Source: Cenococcum geophilum 1.58
Taxonomy: Eukaryota > Ascomycota > Dothideomycetes > Gloniales > Gloniaceae
Length of the DNA stretch: 64,000 bases
Assembly: GCA_001692895.1 (NCBI GenBank)
Contig: KV748185.1
Location: 992,001 to 1,056,000 of the forward strand
Direction: 5' to 3'
A program made the position numbers and the translations under genes. The notes below the pieces were generated by a model, which was not told the origin of the DNA, did no database searches, and saw nothing but the letters and a program-made list of their open reading frames with translations. This document shows, piece by piece, positions 43,039 through 53,724 of the stretch (its first letter is position 1; each line of letters starts with the position of its first letter).

Positions 43039-43111
43039 TGTTACGGCACTGACCTGACACGAGCACAGACCTAACCCCTAAGCGACACGTATATATACCG
43101 CCTCACCTCTA
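43034..43111. repeat. Solo LTR sL-1, left half, with target duplication
   Basis: CTAGG (43034-43038) then TGTTACGGCACTGACC..., interrupted at 43111 by Pg-2 and resumed at 51091-51176 (...GTACTGTGACA) followed by CTAGG (51177-51181). Total LTR 159 bp. No internal region, so a recombined solo LTR. Related at its start to the Gy-E LTR (TGTCACGGCACTGACC). Confidence 0.85.
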
Positions 43112-43379
43112 ACGTCTTAGCCACCCAGACGAGACAGCCACCCACCCGAGACAGTGCACGGACCTCCTACGAAAATCAAAATCAAAACATCAAAATACTC
43201 CTCTACTACATCACCACTATGTCCTCTACTACCCCCCAATTGCTGTCGCTTGGCCAAGAAGATCGAATGTAAATTGTTCTTTAATTATTGGAAGCCAATC
43301 CTAATTAATCTGGCCGTTTGCTTGCCTAAATATACAATCTATTACCTTCTTCTATTTACCATCGTCGCAACGGCCGCCA

Positions 43380-43910
43380 ATTAAGTAAGGAGTATCACCA
43401 AAAGCTTTAAAAGCTCTTAGTTATTAAGGAGGACTCCCTAGTTAAATAGATCAATATAATAGGAGCCTAAGGTTAGCCACCTTAAATTTAACACCTTAAA
43501 TCTATAGCTAAAAGTATCCTTACTATAAAGAAGCGTCCTTTAGAGCTTAGCCAATACTAGTATAAAAACTTCCTTACCTAACACCTAGAGCTTAAAGCTT
43601 AATTCGCCTAAGGCCTTAATTAAAAGCAAAAGGATACTAAGGATCTAGAGATTATTAAAGAGTGGTTTAATCTCTATAAAGCTACTATTACTAAGTACGC
43701 AATTCCCCTAGGCGATCAATACAATATAAATAAGAAAGGAATTGTAATAGGGTTAGGCGATAAGGTTAAGGTACTTATTCCTTAATTAGAGGCTTAAGCC
43801 TTTATTATAAAGCCGGGTAATCGCGATTAGGTGTCTATTATTAAGTGCATATTAGGAGGCCAATTGGGAAGTTAATTAGGAGGTTAATTAGGAAGTTAAT
43901 TAGGAGGTTA
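43380..43910 (+). pseudogene. Pg-2 transposase, N-terminal part
   Basis: LQKLLVIKEDSLVKQIN, GQPPQIQHLKSIAKSIL, KKRPLELSQYQYKNFL, KDTKDLEIIKEWFNLY, ITKYAIPLGDQYNINKKGIV, FIIKPGNRDQVSIIKCI. HTH/CENP-B-like DNA binding, then the start of the DDE fold; YNFDExG reads YNINKKG (first Asp is Asn). Near the end it runs into 12-bp repeats (GGARGTTAATTA) where Co-H inserted. The open frame 43154-43384 is upstream sequence, not supported as protein. Confidence 0.85.
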
Positions 43911-43915
43911 ATTAG
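43862..43915. repeat. 12-bp tandem repeats at the Co-H insertion site
   Basis: Four to five units of GGARGTTAATTA. The same units continue at 49965-50002 right of Co-H. The Co-H duplication ATTAG lies within a unit. Confidence 0.8.
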
Positions 43916-44134
43916 TATTGGACTCACAAGGGGATATTACGTAGCTACGGTTCGTAGATAGTATGATGATTATTATTCTTGTTAATTTTTAAAGAAAGGG
44001 GTAAGGAACTTAAGGTTCCTCACCACGCTAGTACCGCAGCGGCACGTGATGGCAACTTGCCGCACGTAACGGTAACCTGCCACACGTGACGGCAATATAC
44101 CTTATATGGTGACCATTTGCCTTTATTCCCAACA
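43916..44134 (-). repeat. 3' LTR of Co-H (219 bp)
   Basis: Plus-strand start TATTGGACTC, end TTCCCAACA, thus TG...CA before RIP. Contains a GGCACGTGATGGCAACTTGC-type set of GC-rich repeats (CACGTRACGG three times at 44041-44095). Nearly identical to 49746-49964. Confidence 0.93.
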
Positions 44135-44351
44135 CTAGCAACTCTTCTTTTATAGTTGCCATCTATATACATATACCGCTTAACTAGCGGAATAAAAATT
44201 AATCCTCCTTACTTACTATTGCCATTATAATATAAGTCTCGCTATCCTAAAATTTGCCTCTTAACACGTGGTACTTTCTTACTTATAAGTTATAGGTAGG
44301 TATCTTATCAGTAGGGCCGCTAAGGCGCTAGCGGTAAGCGAGCCAATAGTA

Positions 44352-44448
44352 ATTTTCTATCCTGGGGATAGAAAATCCTAATTGGCTGGTTTAAGTTAGG
44401 GTTTACAGAATCTAACTAATTAAACAACTTTAACCGCCGGTTGAAGTT
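44352..44448. promoter_or_regulatory. Twin-palindrome module in the Co-H 3' region
   Basis: H1 at 44352-44376 (ATTTTCTATCC-TGG-GGATAGAAAAT, extended by AGCCAATAG/CTAATTGGCT) and H2 at 44426-44448 (AACTTTAACCG/CCGGTTGAAGTT). Located between the 3' LTR and the RNase H stop. The same pair occurs in Gy-E, Gy-F and Gy-G. Confidence 0.7.
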
Positions 44449-44459
44449 CCTAGACATCT

Positions 44460-45420
44460 TAAGACCTTATATAACTAAGAAATTTCTAGGGACTCCCTTT
44501 TAACCTAACCTTTAACTTATATATGTAGAGTATTTATATTAACAAACGTCTCTAGTGCCTTATTTGGGTTCGCCTTTATTATCGCATCTACTAGGTTATC
44601 TTAGCCATTAATCTATTAAATCTTAAAGAGTTCTTAACGCTCGTAGGATTGCTAAAGGGCTATAATATCGATTATAAGACGCTTCTCCTTTATTGTACTA
44701 AGCTTAACTAAATACTTATAGAGGGAATATAAGTTAGTGCATATAATTATAGGAATAGCGGGAAGTTCGAGCCAATCTATAATTATCTTAAGGGTAGTTC
44801 TAATTATAATTGCTATATTAACTCCGCTAACCATTCTATATATCTCTAACGCTAGAACGCTTTAAGTAACGCGCTTACTCTTAGTTAAGCTCTAATAGAT
44901 AAGATTACCGTGGATTATAAAGTCATTCTCTCCGATAGATTCGTTCGTGATAATAATCTTATATTCTAGCTAGGAGCTAAAATCTTTATTATTTAGAAAC
45001 AACCCGTTAATAAATATAAAGAGCTTAGCGGTGGGAAGATTAATAGGCATATAAAGTAGTCCCTAATTAAGATGGGTTATTTGCTAGGAAAGGCGCTTAT
45101 TTAGGGCAAGGATATCCTCCTTAATTAGTTCCTAGTATTAAGCGGCAATAGAGAGATTAAAGGAAGCCTTAGGCTAATAGATAGAAGCAATATAAGCTCT
45201 ATAAGCGCGTTGCTCCACATATCCTTTCTTTAGGGAATTAACGTTAATAACGTTAATCTTCTTACCTTAACCCTTCTGGCGTAAAGCAATGGAGTCCTTA
45301 TTTAGGGAAAGGATATATCCGTTAAAGAGTAATAGCGTTATTGCATTAAGTCTTTCCTTTAGCTTTATTATAAGATTTGCCTTTACTAGCTTATCTTCCT
45401 TAAGAGCTAAGAATTAATTG
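44460..45420 (-). pseudogene. RNase H of Co-H pol
   Basis: Minus strand: VEQRAYRAYIASIYQPKASF, EDILALNKRLSQQ, KLFIFINGLFLNNKDFSSQ, YKIIITNES, SKRVTQSVLALEIYRMV, NIAIIIRTTLKIII, LPAIPIIICTNLYSLYKYLV, TIKEKRLIIDIIALQQSYER, NLVDAIIKANPNKALE. Copia-type RNase H; 'FTDASF' reads FINGLF and 'CTDSxSLY' reads CTNLYSLY. The open frame 44652-44834 is part of it. Confidence 0.88.
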
Positions 45421-46380
45421 TCTCCTAAGATGATTATATCATCAGTTTATATACCGACGATTCTAAATAAAGTTCCCGTGGTTATAATAAGGAAGTAGGG
45501 ATTAAATATAGAGGTAGTTATTAGAAGCTTCTCTTTGTGGTGCTTACTATAGGTAGCCCACTAATAAGTTCCTGCCTCTGCAATTCTATATAGTGGCTTA
45601 AGCATAACCATAATCGTATCTTCGGGATATTAGTAGCAAATTTGCTCCAGAAGATATGCTAGTATTAAGCGCTGAAGGCGCGTCTCTAATTGGGTGTAGG
45701 CCTAAGTGATATCTCGCAAATAAACTACCATTCCGTTCTTTATTAAGGAGGGAGCTAGTGCAACAATAACTCGCTAACTAGCTCGTTAAATTATAGGGGA
45801 TTACATAAGAATCGTCTCCTTGCCGTTATTATTGTAGCCTTAAATAACAAGCCTTAATTTCTTAAATAGGGCGTTAGTAGCCTTACCCTTAATCTCGTTA
45901 ACTATTCTTAACTTAAAGATGCGAATTCTATTAAACTTGGTAAGGTCATACTTCTCAAATTTAAAGACTCCTCTTATAATGAGACTGTCAATTCCCTACT
46001 TATTAGATGCTTGGAAAGGAGCTCCTAGAGTTATAATACAACCTTCCTTTTAGAGCTATTTTACAAGCTTAAAGTTAGCCTTCTCTTTAGCTATTATAAA
46101 GGCCATTAATAACTTAACTTTACTCTCTATAGCAGTAACAAATTACTCTTCGAAATTAATAAGATGTTAGCAATTTCGTAATCCCTTTAGGCAACCTCTA
46201 CCGCGTCGTAGTTGCGGCACGTCTACTATAATTATATTAGGATTACAGTCGCCTTCTAGGGCACGTTAATCGTGGTTCTCCTCTAAGGCATCTTCTAGGG
46301 TATCTTCTAGGGCATCCTACAAAGGCTTAGAACTATTATCTTTATAATAGGGCCTAATAACGGTTAAACGGAATTAAGTA
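45421..46380 (-). pseudogene. Reverse transcriptase C-terminus of Co-H
   Basis: RT loop at about 45427-45466 reads IVGIQTDDIIILGD with both Asp kept. Upstream: RIGVFKFEKYD-type 'SLIIRGVFKFEKYD', EKANFKLVK, CIITLGAPFQAS, matching the fungal copia RT entry block. The YVDD-equivalent is QTDD. Confidence 0.85.
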
Positions 46381-46399
46381 GGTCCATAGGGGATCTAAA

Positions 46400-47285
46400 G
46401 AGTGCAAGTTTAACTATTAATTATAATAAGTTTATGTGGGCCTAACCATCCTCCCTTTTTACGCCATACCTATACTTCAGATTAGAGTGGCAGATTAAGC
46501 GTAGTTAAGGTATTTGGGCTATTTCTTATTCCTAGTACGTTATTAACCTGGCGCGTAGCATATAGATATTATACCTCCTTCGTTGCTTTATGAATAGCCT
46601 TAGCTTATTACACAATAGAGGGAGATAGTAGAGAATTGTTAGTTATTTAAGGGTAGGCGCTAAAGACTAGCAATGTAAGTATAAGCCCATTTAGGCCAGC
46701 GGAATTGTTAATGGCCTTAATAGCCATCTATAAGATAATTTCTTTGCTAGCGTCCTTTAGTTCTAAAGAAATAATCTTATATGCTTGGCGTAATGGCGTA
46801 TAGTATTGCTCCACTTTTCTAATACTGTTATATGCCTTAATAGGGACTTCCTTAACCTTAATTGCCATTGCTTTTACCTATTATCAAAATTCTGTAGATA
46901 AGAAGTTCTTTCCTACGTTATAAATAATTTAATTAAGGGGTCCTAGGTAGACATTAATCTAGTATAACTAAAGGGTATCCTATGCGTTTCTAGCTAATAT
47001 ATCCCTTAAGAAACGTACGGCTTAGAAAGAGGTTAATAAGTTAACAGCTTAGAGGACTAGCTTACCGTTAAGATATATAACATTAATAATAATATAGAAG
47101 TTAAAGTTATAGTTATCTTTAAGGGTAAACTTAAATTGGCTAGGGGACTTCTAGTTTATTTAGCAGTAATAGCAGTACTTTGTAAGATGCTTAATTACCT
47201 TAACCTTAACTTTATAACCTGCTCGTTAAAGAACCCTAAGCAGTTAGTGAATGGATAGGTGGCCAAAACAACGGTATAGTTAACG
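46400..47285 (-). pseudogene. Integrase of Co-H
   Basis: Zinc-binding domain at about 47180-47280 reads GHLSIHQLLRVLQRAG, HLTKYCYYCQ (H-x3-H ... C-x2-C kept), then QFKFTLKDNYNFNFYIIINVIYLNGK and VNLLTSFQAVRFLRDILA. C-terminal part near 46350-46500: GGWLGPHKLIIIN, IPYGPTQFRLTVIRPYY, LRRGRGCLKG. Identity as a copia integrase is clear; several Asp read Asn. Confidence 0.85.
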
Positions 47286-47599
47286 TAGCTCTAACTCAGT
47301 TAAGTGACTCTAAGCAACGCTCCTTTCTAGTTATTAGAGGAGCAACTAAGGGTAACCCCACTTGCGTATAACAGGCACCTAATTATCTCCCTAAATAAGT
47401 ATATTTTTAAGGTTATCGAGCTTAATACCTAATTTATTTATATCTTGGATATAGAATAGGAATAGGGTATTTGCGGGAATAATATAGAAGGTAATATATC
47501 CTAATAGGGTTTAGACCTTAATTGTACTGAGAGAGATTATAGTACCCTTACCGAAGCGAATTATATATTGGCCTGCCGTTAATTAGTTAATTTAAACAG

Positions 47600-49740
47600 A
47601 GCTATTAAGCTGCTAAAGAGCTTAAACTTAAGGTTCTCCTACTATAGATACTCCTGCGGCTCTAGTATCTAGCATAATACTATAGAAGACGTTCGCCAAG
47701 TATCTGTCGTTAAAGGAGAACGCGGAACCTTCCTTTAGCTTATTAAAGATATTTAACTTTATAACAGAATGGAACGTAGATTAGTTATTAAGGATAGTAA
47801 CGGTTTATATACCATTTACTTTACTATACTTAGTAAAGTATTGGTTGGGAGAGTAGTCCTTAATGTCTATATCCATAAGGAGCTGTTTGGCCTTATTAAC
47901 CTTATCTTTAAGGTCTTCTATACCTTTATATTAAACTAGAAAGCTTTAGAAGTAGGCTATAGTAACCTTATAATTTCCAACGCTTCTTACACTTTATTAG
48001 AACTTATTATATACCTCCTTTTACTTATTAAGAGAGTGTCTATTTAACTAGCAATTTGGCTTCTTATAAACGTAGTACTTCTTTTAATAGTTGTTCCAAA
48101 ATGAACCTCTATAAGGACCTCTATAATTACTTTATAGTTAACGTTAATTGTACCCTTTACTATATCCCCTACTCCGGCCACTATATATTTAATTAGTCTA
48201 GTTATAATTATATTAGTCTAGAATCCCGGTTTAAATAAGGTTTTTAGTATAGAATTGTTAGGGTTCTTATATTCGTATTATAGTGCCTATAGTAGAGCGT
48301 AGTTCGGCATATACTCCTTTAAATATATCTATAGGTTTATATAGCGCNAAGTTANACTTANNAATGCTANGGCATGCTAANATAACCTAGTCCCTTANNC
48401 TGTTCTNNTTTTAGTANGTTTTAGTAANNCNANNTTAGATTTTCTAAAGTTTATTAAAGAGTAGTTAAAGATACTCTAGGTAAGTTATTATTAGGTTAGA
48501 AGCAATAACTCTCTAGAATATAGTCTCCCGCTATTTAGATATATAGAGTTAACAGTTCTTATTAGTTTTAAAGTGGGCTTTAGTAAGCTAAAGCATTACA
48601 TTAAAGCTATAGTTTTTACCTGCGATATAGTCGTAATAGAACGTTGCCACCCGTCCCTTTAATATAATAGAGAAAGTATAATAGAACTAGTAGCGTTAAA
48701 TTCTAACCTTATTATAGCAGTTATAAAAGACCTGTAGTTTTGCTCCGAGTATATTATATAATTTTCCTCTAAACTTCTTCTCTTCGTCTAAATATACCTT
48801 TATTAAATTCGTGACTTCTTAAAATAGAGGCTTATTAGTTGGCTGGGATAGAGGAGTTAGAGGTAGTAGAGGTAGAGAAAAAGTACCTTTAGGTAGGAGA
48901 GTACCTCTAGGTAGGAGAGTAGCGTTCTAGGGGTTTTGTTCTAAATTAAAGTTGCCTTCTAAAGAATATAGGTTAGTTTTAGGTTTCCGTAATTAACGTA
49001 TAATCTTAGCTTCTGTCTATACTAGTTCTTTTATACTAGTAAGAACGGCGTAAATATTACTAGTAATTAGGTTACCGTCCTTAGTAATATATACCCTATT
49101 CCTTTAGAGGGAGTCTTAAAAATCCTAAATAATATTAACATTGCTAAGTACCTAGGTGTCGGCGGTCTATTCTATAAAATCCTCCCTAAAGTATTCCCAT
49201 AACTATAAATCGGTATAGTAGCTATCTTAGTAGAATAGAATATAGTGTAGGAGAAAGCCGTTAACTTATTTTGCGGTATAGGTTATTATATTAAAGGTAA
49301 ATGCGTCCTAATCTTTATTAATGAGTTTCGCGTATATAGCTACCCCTAGTAGTAAGGAGTCTCTCCAGTCGTTCGGAGTAGCCATAGTTATATCTTCGGA
49401 GGAAGGGAATATTGGTGGTGTAGGGATTGTCGTTTAGTACGCGTTTATAATATATATTTACAATTATAGGGCTTAGGACCAGTTCTGGCCTTAAATCGCG
49501 AAGACTTATAAAGCGTGTTGTTCTGCGTAATAAACGCAAGAATTTATAATCTGGGGAAGGCTTAGGACTAGTTCTGGCCTTTAGATCCTTAGATTTGTGG
49601 AAGAGTTTTATTTAAGGTTTAGGACCAGTTCTAACCTTAAAAGACAGCTTCCCTTAGCACAAGTAGTACTGGTATAGTAGCTTATCTCTTCTTAGTAAAT
49701 ACCTAGCTGTTCTGTAGCATAACTGTAAAGTTAACCACTA
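47600..49740 (-). pseudogene. Gag and protease of Co-H
   Basis: Protease motif at about 47640-47690 reads SIMLDTRAAGVSIV (D-T-G with Gly to Arg). A gag zinc knuckle at about 47995-48075 reads KKYYVYKKPNCQ with the first two Cys as Tyr. Further right is gag N-terminal, with ambiguous bases at 48347-48435. The open frame 49318-49539 is not supported. Confidence 0.68.
48347..48435. other. Cluster of ambiguous bases in Co-H gag
   Basis: About a dozen N calls within 90 bases. Similar clusters at 32504-32572 (LINE L-D RT) and 59862-60017 (LINE L-C). They fall only in repeat copies and weaken local readings. Confidence 0.9.
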
Positions 49741-49745
49741 ATTAG

Positions 49746-49964
49746 TATTGGACTTACAAGGGGATATCACGTAGCTACGGTTCGTAGATAGTATGATAAT
49801 TGTTATTCTTGTTAATTTTTAAAGAAAGGGGTGAGGAACTTAAGGTTCCTTACCACGCTAGTGCCGCGGCGGCACGTGATGGCAACTTGCCGCACGTAAC
49901 GGCAACCTGCCATACGTGACGGCAATATGCCTCATATGGTGACCATTTGCCTTTATTCCCAACA
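49746..49964 (-). repeat. 5' LTR of Co-H (219 bp)
   Basis: Same length as the left LTR, differing by scattered transitions. Followed by the duplication ATTAG (49965-49969). Confidence 0.93.
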
Positions 49965-50950
49965 ATTAGGAAGCTAATTAGGAGGTTAATTAGGAGGTTA
50001 ATATCGATTACCTCCCTACCTTATCTTTTAAGGAAAGCAAATGCAATGATCTTGGATATCGCCTAGACTTAATCGCAAGACAGTAATTTAAGTAAGCGAT
50101 TTAGGGTGGACAAATTTAGACATTATAGTTAATTAGTTAAAACACTTTAACCAGTATATAGAGCCACGCCTTTAAGAAATCTATCGCCTATTAATTCTTA
50201 ACTGACACGAGAGCCACATGTTAATGTAATTTATTAAGTATTGCAAGGCTTATAAGATTATCCCTCTCTATCTACCACCTTATTTAACACACTTACTTTA
50301 ACCCCTAGATATTAACATATTTAGCCCCTTATTAAAAGCCTATTAAAAACGCCTCTACAACTTCGCCTTTTATAGAGCTGTTAATATTACTAAGCCTATG
50401 TTCCTTAAGTATTACCAAGCTGCATAAGATAAAGCTATATTATTAACTAATATAGTAAGTGTATAGCGGGCAACTAGCCTTCTACCGTTTAACCCTTCGG
50501 TTATTTTAAAAAAGATTTAGCTAACAACTCCTTCCTATATAAGCTTTATAGAAAAGAATGGCCACAAATTTAATATACCCGTGTCTCCTTCCGTAGAGGA
50601 AAAACTTACTAAAATATTTAGGCAGCTCTTACAAGGTGCATTACCCCTACGTTCTTAAGTTGTGCATAATATTCAGCAGTTTATATTAAGTACGGTAGCT
50701 AATAACACAATCCTTAAGCAAATAAATCAGGAGCTTCTTAAAAGACAGAAGAAGGAGCGTATTAGTAAGATAAGAGCTGCCTATAGGAAGGCACAAGTTT
50801 TATTAGTAGCAGAGGCACAGAAGAAGAACAACGAAAAGCTTTAAAAGGAACAGGAAGAGAAGAGGGTAAAGGAAAGGAAGGCTACATTATAGGGGGTTAT
50901 TACCTTTACAAAGAAGGTTTGGAAGGAACTACTAATGGATTATAGTGTAT
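49965..50950 (+). pseudogene. Pg-2 transposase, C-terminal part
   Basis: After Co-H: LGWTNLDIIVN, QYIEPRLQEIYRLLILNQHE (LILDGHGS expected, Asp to Asn), FIKYCKAYKIIPLYLPPYLTH, PLDINIFSPLLKAY, FNIPVSPSVEEKLTKIF, then a basic coiled region KQINQELLKRQKKERISKI, LLVAEAQKKNNEKL, KEQEEKRVKERKA, ending VFIQ near 50950. The 60-codon open frame 50662-50844 is part of this tail. Confidence 0.88.
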
Positions 50951-51090
50951 TTATATAATAGGGTAGATTTAGGTTAACTTTGGGGTTGATTTTGGGGTCG
51001 ATTTTAATATCAATTTGATTTTGATTTTCGTAGGAGGTCCGTGCACTGTCTCGGGTGGGTGGCTGTCTCGTCTGGGTGGCTAAGACGTTA

Positions 51091-51181
51091 TACATAGATC
51101 CTCACACGACATCGTTTGTCAATGATATACAGTTACCTCGTACCTCGTACCTTGACAGCCGGCACGTACTGTGACACTAGG
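51091..51181. repeat. Solo LTR sL-1, right half, with target duplication
   Basis: Continues the LTR begun at 43039; ends GTACTGTGACA at 51176, then CTAGG (51177-51181). Contains a short CCTCGTACCTCGTACCTTG repeat. Confidence 0.82.
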
Positions 51182-51750
51182 AGACGCCTTAAAAAAGAAG
51201 ACTCTTATATAATTACTAGAAGATCGCAAATAGGTATTTATAGTAGAGACAGTCTTAGCGCTTAGTTGGTTAATTTGGCTTCTAGTAATCTTTAAAGAAA
51301 AGCATATTTAATTAAGCTAGTTCTACTATAACGAGGTACCTAATTAGATATATACAGCCTTAAAGAATTGTTAGATTGCTAATTATATTACATTTAATTA
51401 GCTTACTAAAGTCTTCTTACCTAAAATCAAACCACCTAGTAATAAAGCTTAATTGCTTATTCTTAACGGCTATAGAAGCCGCTATACTATAGAGTTTCTA
51501 TAGGAATGCTAGATTAATAATATCTAGCTTATATTCCCTCCTCCTTATTTAACGCATATTCTACAACCCCTAGATCTATTATACTTTTGCTTAATTAAAT
51601 TAAAATATTAAAAATAGAGCTCTAATTAAGAAGCACCGCTTTATTAAATATTACTATAAGGCACAAGACAAAGGCTTTACAGCAAGGGTAATTAAATATA
51701 AGTAGCGCTCCTCTAGTATTTACCCCTAGAATCCGCGAAAAGGTCTTAAA
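51177..51750 (+). pseudogene. Pg-1 transposase, C-terminal part
   Basis: RRLKKEDSYIITRRSQIG, then the DDE block LLILNGYRSRYTIEFLQ (LILDGHGSH expected; Asp to Asn), CQINNIQLIFPPPYLTHIL, PLDLLYFC. It ends where the Gy-G LTR begins at 51751. Same superfamily as Pg-2 but clearly a different family. Confidence 0.82.
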
Positions 51751-52139
51751 TATAAGGTAAGGATATAGATAGTGAGTCCAATTAATAGAACAATAGGGTA
51801 TATTATATAGACAGACAAATCCTTAAGGGAAAGGAGGAGTCTATATGCGAGGTGAAAAAGGGGTTTCTATAGGTATATATAGAGCACGTATCTTATAGGC
51901 AGGTTGCCCCTAGGTTACCCCTAGGTCGTCTATAGCTTATAGATAGATAACTATCTACTTAGGTTTTACCTAATAATACCTCCCCTTTTAAAAGAATTGT
52001 CCCTAATCCTTATATACCTAAGCCATAATAAAACCCTATAAAAACCTTAATAAGGAAAAAAAATTAGAGGGGAAAAAGCGTCTTAATTTTATGTATAGAG
52101 AGATAGGTAGTATATATACGTGACGTAAAGATATTAAGG

Positions 52140-52245
52140 AACTTTGACCGCCGGTTAAAGTTATTTAATTAGTTAGATTTGCTTTACTAAAACTCCTCAT
52201 ATTTAACTAAGCTAATAGCGATTTTTTATTCTTAGGATAGAAAAT
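52140..52245. promoter_or_regulatory. Twin-palindrome module in the Gy-G 3' region
   Basis: H2 at 52140-52162 (AACTTTGACCG/CCGGTTAAAGTT) and H1 at 52221-52245 (ATTTTTTATTCTTAGGATAGAAAAT, RIP-eroded). Mirror order to 62172-62278, as expected for a sister element on the other strand. Confidence 0.7.
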
Positions 52246-53332
52246 CCTAATTAGTCTATTTAACGCTTAGAGCTAGTAAAGCTTAACGCCATTACCTAAA
52301 CTTAGTAGATTATTAGAAATATTCTAAAAGCTTATTTATATAGGTAGATTACTAGTACCTTACGGATAGATTATAGGTTATCTATATATAGCCAGACCTA
52401 TAGGTAGTAAAGCAGTATACCTATTAAATTTACCACTAACCCTATACTTTAGCCTTGCGCTATTCTAGTATAGCGCTATATATACTTCGTAAGTAGGTTA
52501 TAGATTACTTATATATAGCTAAATTTATAAACAATAAGCCTATATACCTATTAAATCCACCACTAACCTATACTTTAGCCTTATGCGTTATCTATATAGT
52601 ATATTATAAAATAATATATAAATTATTAGTATAGGTTACTATTAGCGAGTTACTAATAGGTTAAGGACCCTAGTTAAATAGACCCTAGTTTTAAATAGGC
52701 CTATTTTCTAATATATAAATAATCTGCTAAGCTATTATAGAGTAATAAACTAGGTCTAGAAAGGGTACTTTTTAAATTAAGCTTCGTTACTAGCGTACGC
52801 TATAGCCTCGCCTATAAGTCGCCTATAAGTTACTAGCATAGCTAGGTTATATTAAAGTGTAGCTTATCTAAGATATTAATAAATTACGCTTTACCCTATA
52901 TATATACCACAGTTCTTACTATAAGCGTTAACTTATTCTTTAATCTCTTAGAACGTTCTTTACTCTACTTTTATATAGGTTATATTTTAATAGCGGCGCT
53001 TACTTTTTGCCTACGCTTTAGCCGCGAGGCTAAGGTATTTTACTTACAGTACTTATCTAATAGTTATTAATAATTTTTAAGTTCTGTCTCGTATTTCTAT
53101 TTATTATACTTATTTAGCTATCCTAGCCATTTAATAAGGTACTATAGTTATTTAGCACGATTCTAGTAGGTAATAATTACTTCTACTTCCTAACTACCTT
53201 CTTTAAGCTTTTTTACTACTAGTAGCTAAAACCTAGGGCGTGCTCTATAAGGCTCTAGTAGGAGATATAGAAGATTAGGTAGAGCTATACTATGGTAGGT
53301 AGAAACTCTAGCTTATATACTTATTACCCTAT

Positions 53333-53337
53333 ATATT
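53333..53337. repeat. Left target duplication of Gy-F (atatt, RIP-altered)
   Basis: The right copy is GCGTT (62670-62674). All three differences are transitions (G/A, C/T, G/A), so the left copy is the RIP-mutated form of the right. Confidence 0.75.
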
Positions 53338-53562
53338 TGTTAGGTAAAACCTAAGTAGATAATTATATAGCTATAAGGTATAGGCGACCCTAAGGCAACT
53401 TAGGGGTGACTTGCCTGTAAGGCACGTGCGCTATACGTGCCTAGGGAAAACCCTTCCTACCTTATATATAGACTCCTCCTTTCCCCTTAAGGATTCGTCT
53501 CTATCTATATAATATACCTATTGTTCTATTATTAGACTCCTTATCTATACCCTTACCTTATA
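53338..53562 (+). repeat. 5' LTR of Gy-F (225 bp)
   Basis: Starts TGTTAGGTAAAACC and ends CCTTACCTTATA. Its length equals the 3' LTR and the Gy-G LTR. Confidence 0.92.
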
Positions 53563-53724
53563 TTTAAATCCTTACCAATCCCCTTAGGAGGATAGCCGGT
53601 TTAATTTTTCTATAATACCTTTAAAAAGAAAACTGACGCCTACACCTAATGGTAATACGCTAGCAATACAACTATAGAACGCCTTAGGATCTAGTATAAA
53701 TAAAACCGCTAAAAGCATACTAGT

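Larger units (their letters stand above)
43916..49964 (-). mobile_element. Co-H: full-length Ty1/copia retrotransposon, minus strand
   Basis: LTRs 43916-44134 and 49746-49964 (219 bp each), duplication ATTAG at 43911-43915 and 49965-49969. Copia order on the minus strand from the right: gag, protease, integrase, RT, RNase H, 3' region. Stops by RIP throughout; N bases at 48347-48435. Inserted in the Pg-2 transposase gene. Confidence 0.93.
43112..51088 (+). mobile_element. Pg-2: pogo-type DNA transposon inserted in sL-1, carrying Co-H
   Basis: Inverted ends of ~75 bp (ACGTCTTAGCCACCCAGACG ... and its complement at 51014-51088), TA on both sides (43110-43111, 51089-51090). It encodes a pogo transposase interrupted by the copia element Co-H. 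Without Co-H it is ~1.9 kb, a normal size for fungal pogo elements. The terminal repeats are hardly RIP-mutated, the transposase moderately. Confidence 0.9.
42322..51750 (+). mobile_element. Pg-1: pogo-type DNA transposon, split by a solo LTR and cut by Gy-G
   Basis: Transposase pieces at 42535-43038 and 51177-51750 join when the insert between the CTAGG duplications is removed. 42322-42534 is the 5' leader; no terminal inverted repeat could be fixed. The right end is lost to Gy-G at 51751. Confidence 0.75.
51751..53337 (-). mobile_element. Gy-G, left half: 3' LTR, 3' region and integrase end, minus strand
   Basis: Copy of the Gy-F family in opposite orientation. LTR 51751-51975 (225 bp), polypurine tract at 51976-51990 (TAAAAGGGGAGGTAT on the minus strand), twin palindrome, tandem repeats and integrase C-terminus. 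Continues at 62670 beyond Gy-F. The reading matches Gy-F 61120-62100 closely. Confidence 0.9.
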
